Of a DNA stretch of 54,958 nt, positions 7,980 through 16,356 are shown one piece after another. The position numbers and the translations under genes were made by a program. The DNA is taken from the NCBI GenBank assembly GCA_020634755.1, contig JACKBC010000045.1:1-54958 (forward strand), written 5' to 3'. Origin of the DNA: Caldilineaceae bacterium. Its GTDB lineage: Bacteria > Chloroflexota > Anaerolineae > Caldilineales > Caldilineaceae. The notes beneath the pieces are model-generated. The model had not been told where the DNA came from. It saw only the letters and a program-made list of their open reading frames with translations, and ran no database searches. Position 1 is the stretch's first letter. Every line of letters starts with the position of its first letter.

Positions 7980-9422
7980 TTACCCCATGGGCCACATGCT
8001 GGTATTGGCCTTCTGATACGGCAGCAGCGTTACATCGGGCACCAATGCTCCCGGCGTGGCCACATGCATGATCTTGGCCGCAATGGGGGCAAAGCCGGCG
8101 TAGAAATGCTGCATGGATTTGACGATCAGGATCTTCTTTTGCCGCGGGTCAATCCCCACATTAGAGAAGACCTCTGGGCTAAAGGTTTGCGTGCGGTGGC
8201 TAATGGCCACAATATCAATGCCGTTGGGCGCATGCAGCGCCACGGCATCCCCCAGCTTGCCGCGGCCTTTGCCAAACTGCTGCGACGCCCCCAGAGCGAT
8301 TTTGCCCACGCGCACGCGCAAATCCACCGGGTCGCCCGACATGGGTCCCATTTTGCCGCCAATGCGCAAATCGGCCTCCACGCCTTCGCCCAATTCTTTG
8401 GCTACATCCACAATCACCGGATCCCATATGCAGCCAATGGCGGCGTTGCCAATGCCCCGCTCCAGCAGCTTGCGCAGGAAAAAGGTGGAATCGTTGGGCG
8501 CGCCGCCGCCAGAATTGTCCGACACGTCTGCCAGCACCACCGGTTGGCCATCCAGCGCCAGCGCCTTGTCCAGCGCGCTGTCCATTGTTTCATATGCCGG
8601 CTGCACAATATCGCGCATGGCATAGAATTCGTCGCCCAATTGCTTGGCCAATGCCGCCCCTTTTTCCGGCTGGTTGTCGGTGACTACCAGCACGCGCGTG
8701 CCTAGATCCGGTACATCTCCCCACGGAAAACCGTGCCCCAGCGAAATGGAAAGCACGCCATCTTGGCCCTCCAGCGACGACATTTTGTCGACAAATTTGC
8801 GTACGGGTGGGTGCGACGTATGATAGACGCCAATCATATTACAGTCGTGCAGCGAGGTAATGGGCTTGGTCTTGTCGTTGGCGGCGTCGGCGATGATATG
8901 CCACAATTCAACGGCGCGCTCGGGTGGGTCGGTGTGAGGATACTCTTTGTAGGTAATGACGGCGTCGGCATTTTCAACCAGCTGCTGCGTCAAATGGCAA
9001 TGCAGATCCAGCTCCACGCCAATGGGCACATCTGGGCCAACGACCGCACGCACGTGGGCCGCAATGTCGCCTTCGCAATCATCATAGCCAAAGGCCACCA
9101 TGGCCCCGTGCATGGCCAGCAGCACCGCATCCACCGGCATGGCGGCGCGCAGATCGGCCAACATTTCCGCGCGCAGCTCTTCGTAAACCGAGCGGATGGT
9201 GGTGCCGGCGGGCGTTGCAAAGGCGGCCACGCTCTCCACCACGTCCCAGCCGCTCTCGCGGGCCAGCTCGCGCCAGCGCAACAGCGGCAGCGCCAGCGCT
9301 GAGACGTTGGCGCCGTGCTGGCCGTTGCGCACCATGTATGTTTCGTTAAAGTTGGGCCAGCCAGTGAGAAATGGCGAGAAGGTATTGGTTTCGGTGCCAA
9401 TCATGCTGGTGAATAATTTCAT
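7980..9422 (-). CDS. M81 family metallopeptidase (MlrC-like)
   Basis: 480-aa putative zinc peptidase of the M81 family, named after MlrC, which degrades linearised microcystin. The start MKLFTSMIGTETNTFSPF is the family's conserved N-terminus, and the ATG at 9420-9422 has GGAGGAA upstream. Longer in-frame starts lack this. Metal-site candidates are D139-L-H141-C-H143 in GVELDLHCHL, and the conserved DVSDNSGGGAPNDST loop (residues 299-313). Also present are LLAMHGAM (about 101-108) and YKEYPHTD. Length and domain order (MlrC N-terminal DUF1485 region, then C-terminal region) are normal. Its gene follows the metallophosphoesterase gene by 22 nt, so the two are probably co-transcribed. No signal peptide is seen; action is cytosolic, on imported or intracellular peptides. 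Confidence 0.9.
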   Translation of the reverse strand: MKLFTSMIGTETNTFSPFLTGWPNFNETYMVRNGQHGANVSALALPLLRWRELARESGWDVVESVAAFATPAGTTIRSVYEELRAEMLADLRAAMPVDAVLLAMHGAMVAFGYDDCEGDIAAHVRAVVGPDVPIGVELDLHCHLTQQLVENADAVITYKEYPHTDPPERAVELWHIIADAANDKTKPITSLHDCNMIGVYHTSHPPVRKFVDKMSSLEGQDGVLSISLGHGFPWGDVPDLGTRVLVVTDNQPEKGAALAKQLGDEFYAMRDIVQPAYETMDSALDKALALDGQPVVLADVSDNSGGGAPNDSTFFLRKLLERGIGNAAIGCIWDPVIVDVAKELGEGVEADLRIGGKMGPMSGDPVDLRVRVGKIALGASQQFGKGRGKLGDAVALHAPNGIDIVAISHRTQTFSPEVFSNVGIDPRQKKILIVKSMQHFYAGFAPIAAKIMHVATPGALVPDVTLLPYQKANTSMWPMG

Positions 9423-9444
9423 GGGTTCCTCCAAATGGATGGGA

Positions 9445-11442
9445 TTAAGATGCCACAAAAAGTGATGGCTCGCTGATGGCTGCGCTTTGCCACACCTGGC
9501 TTTTCCCGCTCCATAGCCCCACCGCTTTGACCAATTTCATGCTCTCTAGCGTCGCTATGGTCGCGGGCGACAGTTGTACATCTTCCCCCTCTGTAGCGGG
9601 CAGAACCAGAAGCCGCAGACCGTCCGACAGTTGCCGATAGTTTGTATTTGCCGTGTCGGTGACGGCGGACTGCGGCGCGGGTTGGTGGAAAAGCAGCGTG
9701 TTTAGGTGGCGCAACACATGAAAAACCGGGCGTGGATTGTAGCTGCGATCCAGCAGGCCAAAGCCAGAATCCATGGTGCGGTCAAAATCCACATAGGGCT
9801 CCACAAAGAGCCTATCACCGGGCCGCTCTAGCATCTGAAAGAGCGCGGCGGCTGCGCCATTGGCTTGCGCCATTTCACCGCCATTAGGCAGCGCATAGAG
9901 CCAATCGAATGCGCCAATGTGTGAAAATGACAATGCATTCAGGTTGGCTATGGGCTCAGGGCCCAATGCATCCAAGCGGCAGCAGACGCGCTGGACGCGC
10001 ACATCCGCCGCGGCCAGCTGCGCATTGAGTTCGTCAAGCTGCTCCACCAGGTACCCAATTTGCGAACGACCATGCTGCTTGCCCGGCACATTTTGACCAG
10101 GCACCACGCATGAAAGCGTGACCGGTATGTGATGGCTGGCGGCGCATTCGTGTAGTTGCGCCAAAGCTCCAGGCGTGGGCCATAAATTACCCAGCACCTG
10201 TAATTCCACACCATCTACTTGGTCGAGATGCGCCGCGACCTCCCCCGTCAAATTGAGCGTGGGCGACCATAGCCATTGTGCCGTCACTGTCATGCCGTGA
10301 CCACGCAAAATGGCCAGCCGCTCTTGCTGCACCGGGTCGCGCAGATCGGCCACGGGTACGCGCAGATGGCGAGCGCCCAATTCGATGGCTTGCAGCAGCC
10401 CATAATCGTTGCGCACGGGTTGGCGAATGGTGGAAGGCCAGGCCGCCGGGACTTGGCCTGTGGGCGCAAGGGGGTGTAGGGCGGTGAGGCCCAACGGCGA
10501 ATGGGGCAGATCGGCGGTTGTGCCGGTGATGAGACGGGGCCGCTGTGCCAGTTCCGTCTGGCCGCTGGTGCGGATAAAGTGGACGCGGCTTGTGTCTTCA
10601 TGCACGCGCACGAGCAAAAAGCCCAGCTTGGCCACATCATCGCGCCCCTGCTCGGCAGGCGGTGCGCCGGAGAAAAGCTCGCTAAAACCGGGGCGCGTAA
10701 AGGCCACAGAGGGCACGGTCTGATAGCGCGTGTCGTCGAGCTGATTGTAGAAAGCCCAATGAACGTGGGCGGCGAAAACTCGCTCCACGCCATGCTGCCG
10801 CACCAAATCGACCAGCCAGCCCCGCGCCGGTTGCGCTAGATTATCGTAATGGCCCAAGTCTGGTTCATCTGCATCGTGCAAAAAGAGGGGCAGATGCAGG
10901 AAGAGAAATATACGCTGGCCATTGTGTTGGGGCAGTTCGTGTTCGAGCCATTCTTGCTGGGCGGCGGCCTCCGGCAGCGCGCTGTTCATAATCTGCGAAT
11001 TCAGCACGATAAAGGAAAGGTCATCTTGGCGCCAGCTGTACCAGGAGCGTCCAAAGCGATTGTGATAGTCGGTCAGAAATTCAGCCGTAACCCAGCTGGC
11101 GGGCATGGTGGGATCCGGCTTGTCGCCAACGTCGTGGTTGCCGGCCACAAAGCGTGGCTGCACGTTGTGGCGCGTTAGTTGCGCCAGCGCTTCATCGCGG
11201 GCTTGGGCAAAGTTGCCGCGCTCGGGGAACTCTTGGATCAGGTCGCCCATGTGGACAATCAGCGGTGATTCTTGATCGGCGCTGATAGCGGCTACTTGTT
11301 GCAGGGCATATTCCGCTCGCGCGGTCTGGCGGCGACGCGACGTGAATTCAACGTGTTGGCCCGTGGGGTCGAGCATGTAGTGCGTGTCCGCAATGACCAC
11401 AAATTCAAAACGAGCCGGTGGCAGGAAAGAGCGATCAAACAT
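9445..11442 (-). CDS. Metallophosphoesterase fused to a C-terminal TIM-barrel-like domain
   Basis: 665-aa protein. Residues 11-260 form a calcineurin-like phosphoesterase: FVVIADTHYM (D19, H21), VHMGDL (D67), AGNHDVGD (N102, H103), FLFLHLP and AAHVHW supply the dinuclear metal ligands. The second half, from about residue 340, reads like a TIM barrel with strands RHLRVPVADL, MTVTAQWLW, VDGVELQVLGN, IPVTLSCVVP, RVCCRLDALGP and RLFVEPYVDFDRTMD, resembling glycosidase-type barrels. I cannot name that domain. The ATG at 11440-11442 is chosen because it begins the phosphoesterase strand and has AAGGGTGA upstream, inside the end of the preceding gene. The gap to that gene is 4 nt, so the two are coupled. 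No signal peptide. Substrate unknown. Confidence 0.75.
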   Translation of the reverse strand: MFDRSFLPPARFEFVVIADTHYMLDPTGQHVEFTSRRRQTARAEYALQQVAAISADQESPLIVHMGDLIQEFPERGNFAQARDEALAQLTRHNVQPRFVAGNHDVGDKPDPTMPASWVTAEFLTDYHNRFGRSWYSWRQDDLSFIVLNSQIMNSALPEAAAQQEWLEHELPQHNGQRIFLFLHLPLFLHDADEPDLGHYDNLAQPARGWLVDLVRQHGVERVFAAHVHWAFYNQLDDTRYQTVPSVAFTRPGFSELFSGAPPAEQGRDDVAKLGFLLVRVHEDTSRVHFIRTSGQTELAQRPRLITGTTADLPHSPLGLTALHPLAPTGQVPAAWPSTIRQPVRNDYGLLQAIELGARHLRVPVADLRDPVQQERLAILRGHGMTVTAQWLWSPTLNLTGEVAAHLDQVDGVELQVLGNLWPTPGALAQLHECAASHHIPVTLSCVVPGQNVPGKQHGRSQIGYLVEQLDELNAQLAAADVRVQRVCCRLDALGPEPIANLNALSFSHIGAFDWLYALPNGGEMAQANGAAAALFQMLERPGDRLFVEPYVDFDRTMDSGFGLLDRSYNPRPVFHVLRHLNTLLFHQPAPQSAVTDTANTNYRQLSDGLRLLVLPATEGEDVQLSPATIATLESMKLVKAVGLWSGKSQVWQSAAISEPSLFVAS

Positions 11443-11446
11443 CTGT

Positions 11447-12433
11447 TCACCCTTTGGCCACGTATGGCAGCTGAACTTGCTGCGCTTGATCACTTGGCTG
11501 AGCATCTTTATAGTGCTCATATAGCGCCAGCCCAATATGACCAAAGACGCCATCCAATTCATGGGTGCGCTTATCTTCGGCCACCTTATCGCCGCTCACG
11601 GCATCCATGTCCCAGCGGCAGTAGACGGTGACCGCTACATGTGAGTTGTCTCCGGCATAGAGAATGCCTGCGTTGTTGCGGATGCCGCCCAGGGTGCCCG
11701 TTTTGTGGGCAAAGGGGATGCCGTATGGCAAAAAGCGGGGCAACCGCTGGTTGAGCTGCTGTTGCAGCATAATGTAGAGCATGTTGCCACACGCTTGGGT
11801 GCTGACGACTTCGCCCCGCGCCATCATGCGCAAGAGGCGAGTCATATCGCGCGGGGTGCTGGCGTTATTGTCGGGGCCGGGGCTATAGGCGCTGCCGTCG
11901 CGGCGGGTGGGTGGCGCCTGGCGCTTTTTGTTCAGGTCTACAAAGAGGCGACGCGGGTCTGAGTTTTCCTCACCCATGATGTCGTCGAAAATGCCGTGGA
12001 TATCCATGGCCATGTGGATGTGGGCCAGCCCCAGCTCTTTCATAAAGGCGTCTATCTCCGCCACGCCCACTCGGTGCATGATCATATCGGTGGCTGTATT
12101 GTCACTGATGATCATCATGAGCGTAAGCAGATCGCGCACGGTGGGGCGCAAGCCATCATCAAACCAGGTGAGGATGCCGCTGCCGATGTTCTTTTCGGCC
12201 ACGGTTAATTCCCACCGGTCGGTCAGGGCAAATTGCCCCTGCTCGATCTGGCGAAAGGCCGCACACAGCACGGGAATTTTAAGTACGCTGGCCATGGGAA
12301 ACGAGGCATCAGCGTTAATGTTGATCTCCTCCCCCGATTCGAGATGTAAGACGGAGACGCCAAATTCGGCGCCAGTAGCGTCGATAAACGATTGAATTTG
12401 GTCAGTTAGGGAGTGTAAGGTAGTGGTAGACAT
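11447..12433 (-). CDS. Class A beta-lactamase-fold serine hydrolase
   Basis: 328-aa serine hydrolase of the beta-lactamase/PBP fold. The three active-site motifs are visible: S49-V-L-K52, S110-D-N112 and K245-T-G247. A true class A lactamase has a Glu in an ExxLN omega loop after SDN. I see no such motif (the nearest LN is in FVDLN at 165-169), so efficient antibiotic hydrolysis is doubtful. There is no signal peptide, so the protein is predicted cytosolic, unlike resistance enzymes. It heads a minus-strand cluster with a metallophosphoesterase 4 nt downstream and the M81 and D-aminoacylase-like genes after that. A D-peptide or peptidoglycan-fragment hydrolase role is plausible by context only. 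Confidence 0.85.
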   Translation of the reverse strand: MSTTTLHSLTDQIQSFIDATGAEFGVSVLHLESGEEININADASFPMASVLKIPVLCAAFRQIEQGQFALTDRWELTVAEKNIGSGILTWFDDGLRPTVRDLLTLMMIISDNTATDMIMHRVGVAEIDAFMKELGLAHIHMAMDIHGIFDDIMGEENSDPRRLFVDLNKKRQAPPTRRDGSAYSPGPDNNASTPRDMTRLLRMMARGEVVSTQACGNMLYIMLQQQLNQRLPRFLPYGIPFAHKTGTLGGIRNNAGILYAGDNSHVAVTVYCRWDMDAVSGDKVAEDKRTHELDGVFGHIGLALYEHYKDAQPSDQAQQVQLPYVAKG

Positions 12434-12528
12434 ACGAATCCTTAGTGTGTTATACTCGCGTTAGCATAGTTACTTCGGGCGGGCATTAAGCCCGCATTGA
12501 GCAGCATTTTTGCGAAAGGTCGTTCATA

Positions 12529-13284
12529 ATGCCTGAAAGCATCGTTCTAGAGCCGCGAGTCACAAATCTAGAAGAGTTGATGGCCCAGCTGACGCGCAAT
12601 GTCGGCGAATTGACGCGCAATGTGAATAGGCTACAGGACGAGATGCGCGACTTCAAAGACGAGATGCGCGACTTCAAAGACGAGATGGGCGACTTCAAAG
12701 ACGAGATGCGTGGCTTCAAAGACGAGATGCGCGACTTCAAAGATGAGATGCGTGGCTTCAAAGACGAGATGGGCGACTTCAAAGACGAGATGGGCGACTT
12801 CAAAGATGAGATGCGCGACTTCAAGACAGAAATAAACAAGAAGTGGGGCGAGCTATCCAATAAGATGGGTACCATGGCGGAAGATTTGGTTGCTCCGAGT
12901 ATTGAACGAATTCTTAAAGAGACAGTGGGCTGCCCAGATAACCAGGTTGAATGGCAAGCCGTCCGTATCAAAGCGCGTCATCAGAATAGCGGTCAGCAGC
13001 GCGAATTTGATGTTGTGGCTGTCTGTGGCGATTATCTGCTTGTCAATGAGACCAAAAGCTATCTACGGCCTGAAGATCTGCCCGAGTTTGTCAATTTGCT
13101 CACCGAAGTGCGTGACTATTTTCCTCAGTACAAAGAAAAGCAGGTCATTGGCTCCATTGGCTCTTTGTATGTTGATAGTAGCCTGGTGCGGCGCGGTGAA
13201 CGCCTTGGCCTTATTGTGTTGGGGATGGGTGATCACCTGATGCAGGTTTTGAACACGCCTGAATTTTCCCCGCAGTTCTTTTAG
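12529..13284 (+). CDS. DUF3782-like coiled-coil protein with PD-(D/E)XK nuclease-like domain
   Basis: 251-aa protein with two parts. Residues 37-99 are nine exact-length heptads of the type DEMRDFK or DEMGDFK, encoded by nine 21-bp tandem repeats, and should form a long coiled coil. Residues 120-251 resemble the PD-(D/E)XK nuclease-like domain found in DUF3782 proteins. EFDVVAV carries an acidic residue on one strand and VNETKSYL supplies the E-x-K on the next. Substrate and nuclease activity are unproven, and many relatives are uncharacterised. It is divergent from the serine hydrolase gene (95 bp apart) and converges with the next gene with only 3 bp between stops. Repeat number probably varies between strains. 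Confidence 0.75.
   Translation: MPESIVLEPRVTNLEELMAQLTRNVGELTRNVNRLQDEMRDFKDEMRDFKDEMGDFKDEMRGFKDEMRDFKDEMRGFKDEMGDFKDEMGDFKDEMRDFKTEINKKWGELSNKMGTMAEDLVAPSIERILKETVGCPDNQVEWQAVRIKARHQNSGQQREFDVVAVCGDYLLVNETKSYLRPEDLPEFVNLLTEVRDYFPQYKEKQVIGSIGSLYVDSSLVRRGERLGLIVLGMGDHLMQVLNTPEFSPQFF
12637..12825 (+). repeat. Nine tandem 21-bp repeats encoding coiled-coil heptads
   Basis: The unit is GACGAGATGCGCGACTTCAA plus A, repeated nine times without interruption inside the DUF3782-like gene. Units differ only at a few positions (GCGC/GGGC/GCGT, GACTTC/GGCTTC, GAC/GAT). Each unit is one heptad, so copy-number changes keep the frame and lengthen the coil by about 1 nm. Confidence 0.95.
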
Positions 13285-13287
13285 CCT

Positions 13288-14196
13288 CTATTGATCAGTC
13301 TTTAGCGAACTTAATTTTTTGCGTTTTGGTTTGCTTGCCGGAGCAGCTCTTTTTTGCGACTTGGTCTGCTGAGGTGAGATTGGAATTGTTGGTGCTTTCA
13401 GGCTGAGCTTTTTGGCGGGCTGCTTGGTGTCCACTTTGAGTTGGGGCAGCTGCGTCAGCGTAGTGAGCATGGTGCTGCTCTCTTGCAATTTGGCGCCCAC
13501 ATGGTTTAGGTCCTGGCCGGCGTCGGTGATTACCCCGCCCAATTTGCGCATGTTCTGGGCCACGTTGCGAAAATCATCGCCGATCTCATTGAGGCGCGCT
13601 GAGCCGTGCTTGAGCTGTTCGGCGGCGTCGTCCACCAAGTTGGATTCACCCCATTCCACGCCGGTCACCACGTTAAACCCCATAATCTCGCTAAATTCCG
13701 GTTTGAGCATGGGAATCTTTACATCATCGATCTGGCGCCCCAGGTTTTCCAGCAGTGCCGCGGTGGCGCGCAATTCCGCATTGCAGCGCTCCAGCGCATC
13801 GGCGGCCAGCTCGGCTAATTCGCGCACGCTGGTGGAATCTTTTTTGTTGCCCTCGCCCGTCAAATAGGCGCTGGCCTGTACAGCGCTTTCGCCCGCTTCG
13901 TGAATAAAGTGGGCGGTTTTGCCCAAAAACTCAGGCACCTTCTCCAGAAAATCACCAATGCGCTCGCGCTGATTCATGATGTACTCGACGGCATCGACGA
14001 TTTCGTCGCGGTTGTCCCATAGCAGATCGGCCGCGCCGAGGATTTTTTCATGCTGGCTCCAGATCAGGTTGACTACGTCAAAAAGCTGGCTGCTGCTCAG
14101 GCTGTGGGCCAGGTCGGGATAGTCGCTGATCAAGCTGTTGTAGAGCTGCTGTTGGGGATGGGAGGCGAGTTGATTGGGTTCGAGTTGATTTGTCAT
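13288..14196 (-). CDS. Uncharacterised helical protein with Lys-rich tail
   Basis: 302-aa protein I do not recognise. Residues 1-250 are predicted almost entirely helical and amphipathic, with long stretches such as LWDNRDEIVDAVEYIMNQRE, ELAADALERCNAEL and LNEIGDDFRNVAQNMRKLGG. The repeated hydrophobic/polar pattern resembles methyl-accepting or apolipoprotein-like helical bundles. The last 45 residues are Lys/Pro/Ser-rich (PKRKKLSSLKTDQ), positively charged and probably disordered. There is no signal peptide or membrane helix. ATG 14194-14196 is preferred to the TTG six bases upstream. It follows the DppC-like permease gene by 12 nt, so it probably shares its mRNA, but nothing shows a transport role. 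Confidence 0.7.
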   Translation of the reverse strand: MTNQLEPNQLASHPQQQLYNSLISDYPDLAHSLSSSQLFDVVNLIWSQHEKILGAADLLWDNRDEIVDAVEYIMNQRERIGDFLEKVPEFLGKTAHFIHEAGESAVQASAYLTGEGNKKDSTSVRELAELAADALERCNAELRATAALLENLGRQIDDVKIPMLKPEFSEIMGFNVVTGVEWGESNLVDDAAEQLKHGSARLNEIGDDFRNVAQNMRKLGGVITDAGQDLNHVGAKLQESSTMLTTLTQLPQLKVDTKQPAKKLSLKAPTIPISPQQTKSQKRAAPASKPKRKKLSSLKTDQ

Positions 14197-14208
14197 GGTC
14201 AAATTGTG

Positions 14209-15105
14209 TCAATCGGCGCGCTGACGCGGGTCTAACGCATCGCGCACGCCGTCGCCAAAGAGGTTAAAGGCCAGCACGGTGAGGAAGATCATGATGCCGG
14301 GGTAGGTGGCAATGTGCGGATGCTGACGCAGCCAGGCGCGGCCATCGGCCAGAATGAGCCCCCATGAAGGTGTGGGGCGCTGGAGGCCCAACCCCAAAAA
14401 CGAAAGGGCCGCTTCCAGAATAATAATGCCGCCCACGCCCAGCGAGGCCAGCACAATGACCGGACCTAAAATGTTGGGCACAATGTGGCGCCAAATAATG
14501 CGCCCGTTGCGGACGCCCACCGCGCGCGATGCCGTGATAAAGTCGGTCTGTTTGAGGCTGAGCACATCGGCGCGCACAACGCGTGCAAAGCGCGCCCAAG
14601 TGGTTGCGCCAATGACGATTACGGTGGTCCACAAGCTGGGGCCAAGCACAGAGGCCAGCAACAGCAAAAGCGCCAGCAGCGGAAAGGCCATGAGCGTATC
14701 GATGAGCCGCGATAGCACTGCATCCACCCAGCCGCCAAAATAGCCAGCCGCCGCGCCCACCAGCACGCCAATCACCACCGATACAAACGTGGAGACCAGA
14801 CCTACAATGAGCGCCGGCCGCGCGCCATAAATAACCCGGCTCAGCAGATCGCGGCCAATATCATCAAAGCCCAGTGGATGCTCAGACGTGGCCGGCGCGC
14901 CGCGTTTGGCAATGATTTCAGTGGGATCAAAGGGGGCCAACAGCGGCGCAAAGATAGCCATGAGACAGATGAGCACAATAAAAATCAGCCCGGCCACAGC
15001 CAGCTTATTGGAGCGAAAGCGGCGCCACGCCTGGAGCCATTCGGAACGGCGCTCGGTCTCTTTGACTAATGAAAGTTGTTTTTGGTCTAGTTGTGCGACA
15101 GCCAT
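14209..15105 (-). CDS. Peptide-type ABC transporter permease, DppC-like
   Basis: 298-aa inner-membrane permease. After a cytoplasmic N-terminus (residues 1-35) the first helix is LAVAGLIFIVLICLMAIFAP. Next come the DppC hallmark HPLGFDDIGRDLLSRVIYG (about 79-97) and four or five helices including GLVSTFVSVVIGVLVG and FPLLALLLLLASVLG. The EAA loop is at about FITASRAVGVRNGRIIWRH, and the C-terminal MIFLTVLAFNLFGDGVRDALDP is typical of the family. It lies 32 nt downstream of the DppB-like permease, its obligate partner. With the binding proteins upstream it forms most of a peptide importer, but the DppD/DppF ATPases are not in the window. Confidence 0.93.
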   Translation of the reverse strand: MAVAQLDQKQLSLVKETERRSEWLQAWRRFRSNKLAVAGLIFIVLICLMAIFAPLLAPFDPTEIIAKRGAPATSEHPLGFDDIGRDLLSRVIYGARPALIVGLVSTFVSVVIGVLVGAAAGYFGGWVDAVLSRLIDTLMAFPLLALLLLLASVLGPSLWTTVIVIGATTWARFARVVRADVLSLKQTDFITASRAVGVRNGRIIWRHIVPNILGPVIVLASLGVGGIIILEAALSFLGLGLQRPTPSWGLILADGRAWLRQHPHIATYPGIMIFLTVLAFNLFGDGVRDALDPRQRAD

Positions 15106-15137
15106 AGGTAGATTGGGGATTTCTGTAGTTGGTAATT

Positions 15138-16073
15138 TTACCGCTCAATGCGAATGCGCGGGTCGACAAAGGCGTAGGCCAGGTCGGTAAGCAGGTTAAT
15201 AAAGACAACGAGCGCGGCCAGCAGAACAACCAGCGATTGAACCACTTGATAGTCAAGGCGATAGAGCGAGTCTACAAAAAGGCGACCAAGGCCGGGCAAG
15301 GCAAAAATCTGCTCAATCACAATCGTGCCGCTAAAAAGAAACGCAATGCGGAAGCCAATCACGGTGACCACGGGCAGCAGGGCATTGCGCACCGCGTGCC
15401 GCAGGATCACAACTTGCCGTGAGAGACCCTTGGCTGTGGCCGTGCGCACGTAATCCTGGCTTAATGTCTCAATGGTGGCGCCGCGCATAACGCGTGTAAA
15501 GACGGCCATCTGCTCACTGGCCAGCACCACCACGGGCAATACATAGCCCTGCCACGTCTTCAGACCAAAGGGCGGCACCCAGCGCAACATAAGCGCAAAG
15601 ACAATAATCCCCATGAGACCAAACCAGAAGTTGGGCAGCGCCACCCCAATAGTAGAACCAATGGTGGTGGCGTAGTCGAAGGGAGAATTGCGCTTGACGC
15701 CCGCCACAATACCGGCAGGCAATGAAATAAGCAGCGCCAGCGCAAAGGCCATTACGTTTAAGCGTCCCGTGACCGGCATGGCCTCAAAGATCATATCGCG
15801 CACGGGCACGCCGCGGCGGATGAGCGAATCGCCAAAATCGCCGCGCAGCATATTGCCGGCCCACACGAGATACTGCTCGTAATAGGGGCGGTCTAGCCCC
15901 CATTTGGCGCGGATGGCGTCGATCTGCTCCTGGGTGATTTGGATTTCGCCTTCACCAAGCAGCAGCATGACCGGGTCACCCGGCAACATACGCATAATAA
16001 CAAAGGTGGCCAGGCTGATCAGAAAAATGACGAGCGCGCCCTGCAACAGGCGCGAGATGATGTAATTGAGCAT
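15138..16073 (-). CDS. Peptide-type ABC transporter permease, DppB-like
   Basis: 311-aa inner-membrane permease. The N-terminal helix (LNYIISRLLQGALVIFLIS) is followed by the family signature MLPGDPVMLLLGEGEIQITQ and WGLDRPYYEQYLVW. The EAA loop is near TIETLSQDYVRTATAKGLSR, ending RHAVRNALLPVVTV, and the last helix includes VVLLAALVVFINLLTDLAY before the conserved VDPRIR. It precedes the DppC-like gene by 32 nt. Upstream, a 17-bp hairpin and a family A repeat separate it from the binding-protein gene. This could lower permease expression relative to the binding protein, a common arrangement. Confidence 0.93.
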   Translation of the reverse strand: MLNYIISRLLQGALVIFLISLATFVIMRMLPGDPVMLLLGEGEIQITQEQIDAIRAKWGLDRPYYEQYLVWAGNMLRGDFGDSLIRRGVPVRDMIFEAMPVTGRLNVMAFALALLISLPAGIVAGVKRNSPFDYATTIGSTIGVALPNFWFGLMGIIVFALMLRWVPPFGLKTWQGYVLPVVVLASEQMAVFTRVMRGATIETLSQDYVRTATAKGLSRQVVILRHAVRNALLPVVTVIGFRIAFLFSGTIVIEQIFALPGLGRLFVDSLYRLDYQVVQSLVVLLAALVVFINLLTDLAYAFVDPRIRIER

Positions 16074-16099
16074 AGTATATTGAAAATATGGACAATTTA

Positions 16100-16155
16100 A
16101 AATTTACGATTTACAAGTCACCTCGTGGCGAGCCAACTTTGTAAATCGTAAATTT
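16100..16155. terminator. 17-bp hairpin between binding-protein and permease genes
   Basis: AAATTTACGATTTACAA (16100-16116) is the exact complement of 16139-16155, with a 22-nt loop. It lies upstream of DppB and downstream of the binding protein on the minus strand, with T-rich flanks. It may be a partial terminator or processing site that sets the ratio of binding protein to permease. Confidence 0.6.
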
Positions 16156-16163
16156 GTGCTGAA

Positions 16164-16330
16164 TTAACTGAATGGTATGCATAATTATCTACTCGAGCAA
16201 ACTACGTTGGTAGACCCGTGTGCAACGCACTGACCGCTCTTGTGGCTGTTACTGCGCTATTTTTCAGGTCAGTGCGTTGCACACTTGCCATCTCCTCCCG
16301 GCTGAGCCCTTATGTACACCGCTCAATTAA
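16164..16330. repeat. Family A palindromic element, copy A3 (MITE-like, best preserved)
   Basis: 167 bp. Terminal inverted repeats are at 16164-16184 and 16310-16330 (TGAATGGTATGCATAA against TGAGCGGTGTACATAA). Inside is a perfect 18-bp inverted pair, GTGTGCAACGCACTGACC at 16218-16235 and its complement at 16267-16284. No coding capacity. It occupies most of the gap between the first binding protein and DppB. Confidence 0.8.
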
Positions 16331-16356
16331 AGTGAAGTATCAAGAATCGTAAATGC

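Noticed and set aside
12637..12825. CRISPR-like regular repeats
   Set aside because: Units are contiguous without spacers and code for heptads.
12486..12971. 161-codon antisense ORF with SSLKSPI repeats
   Set aside because: It is the complement of the heptad repeat gene and arises from its 21-bp periodicity.
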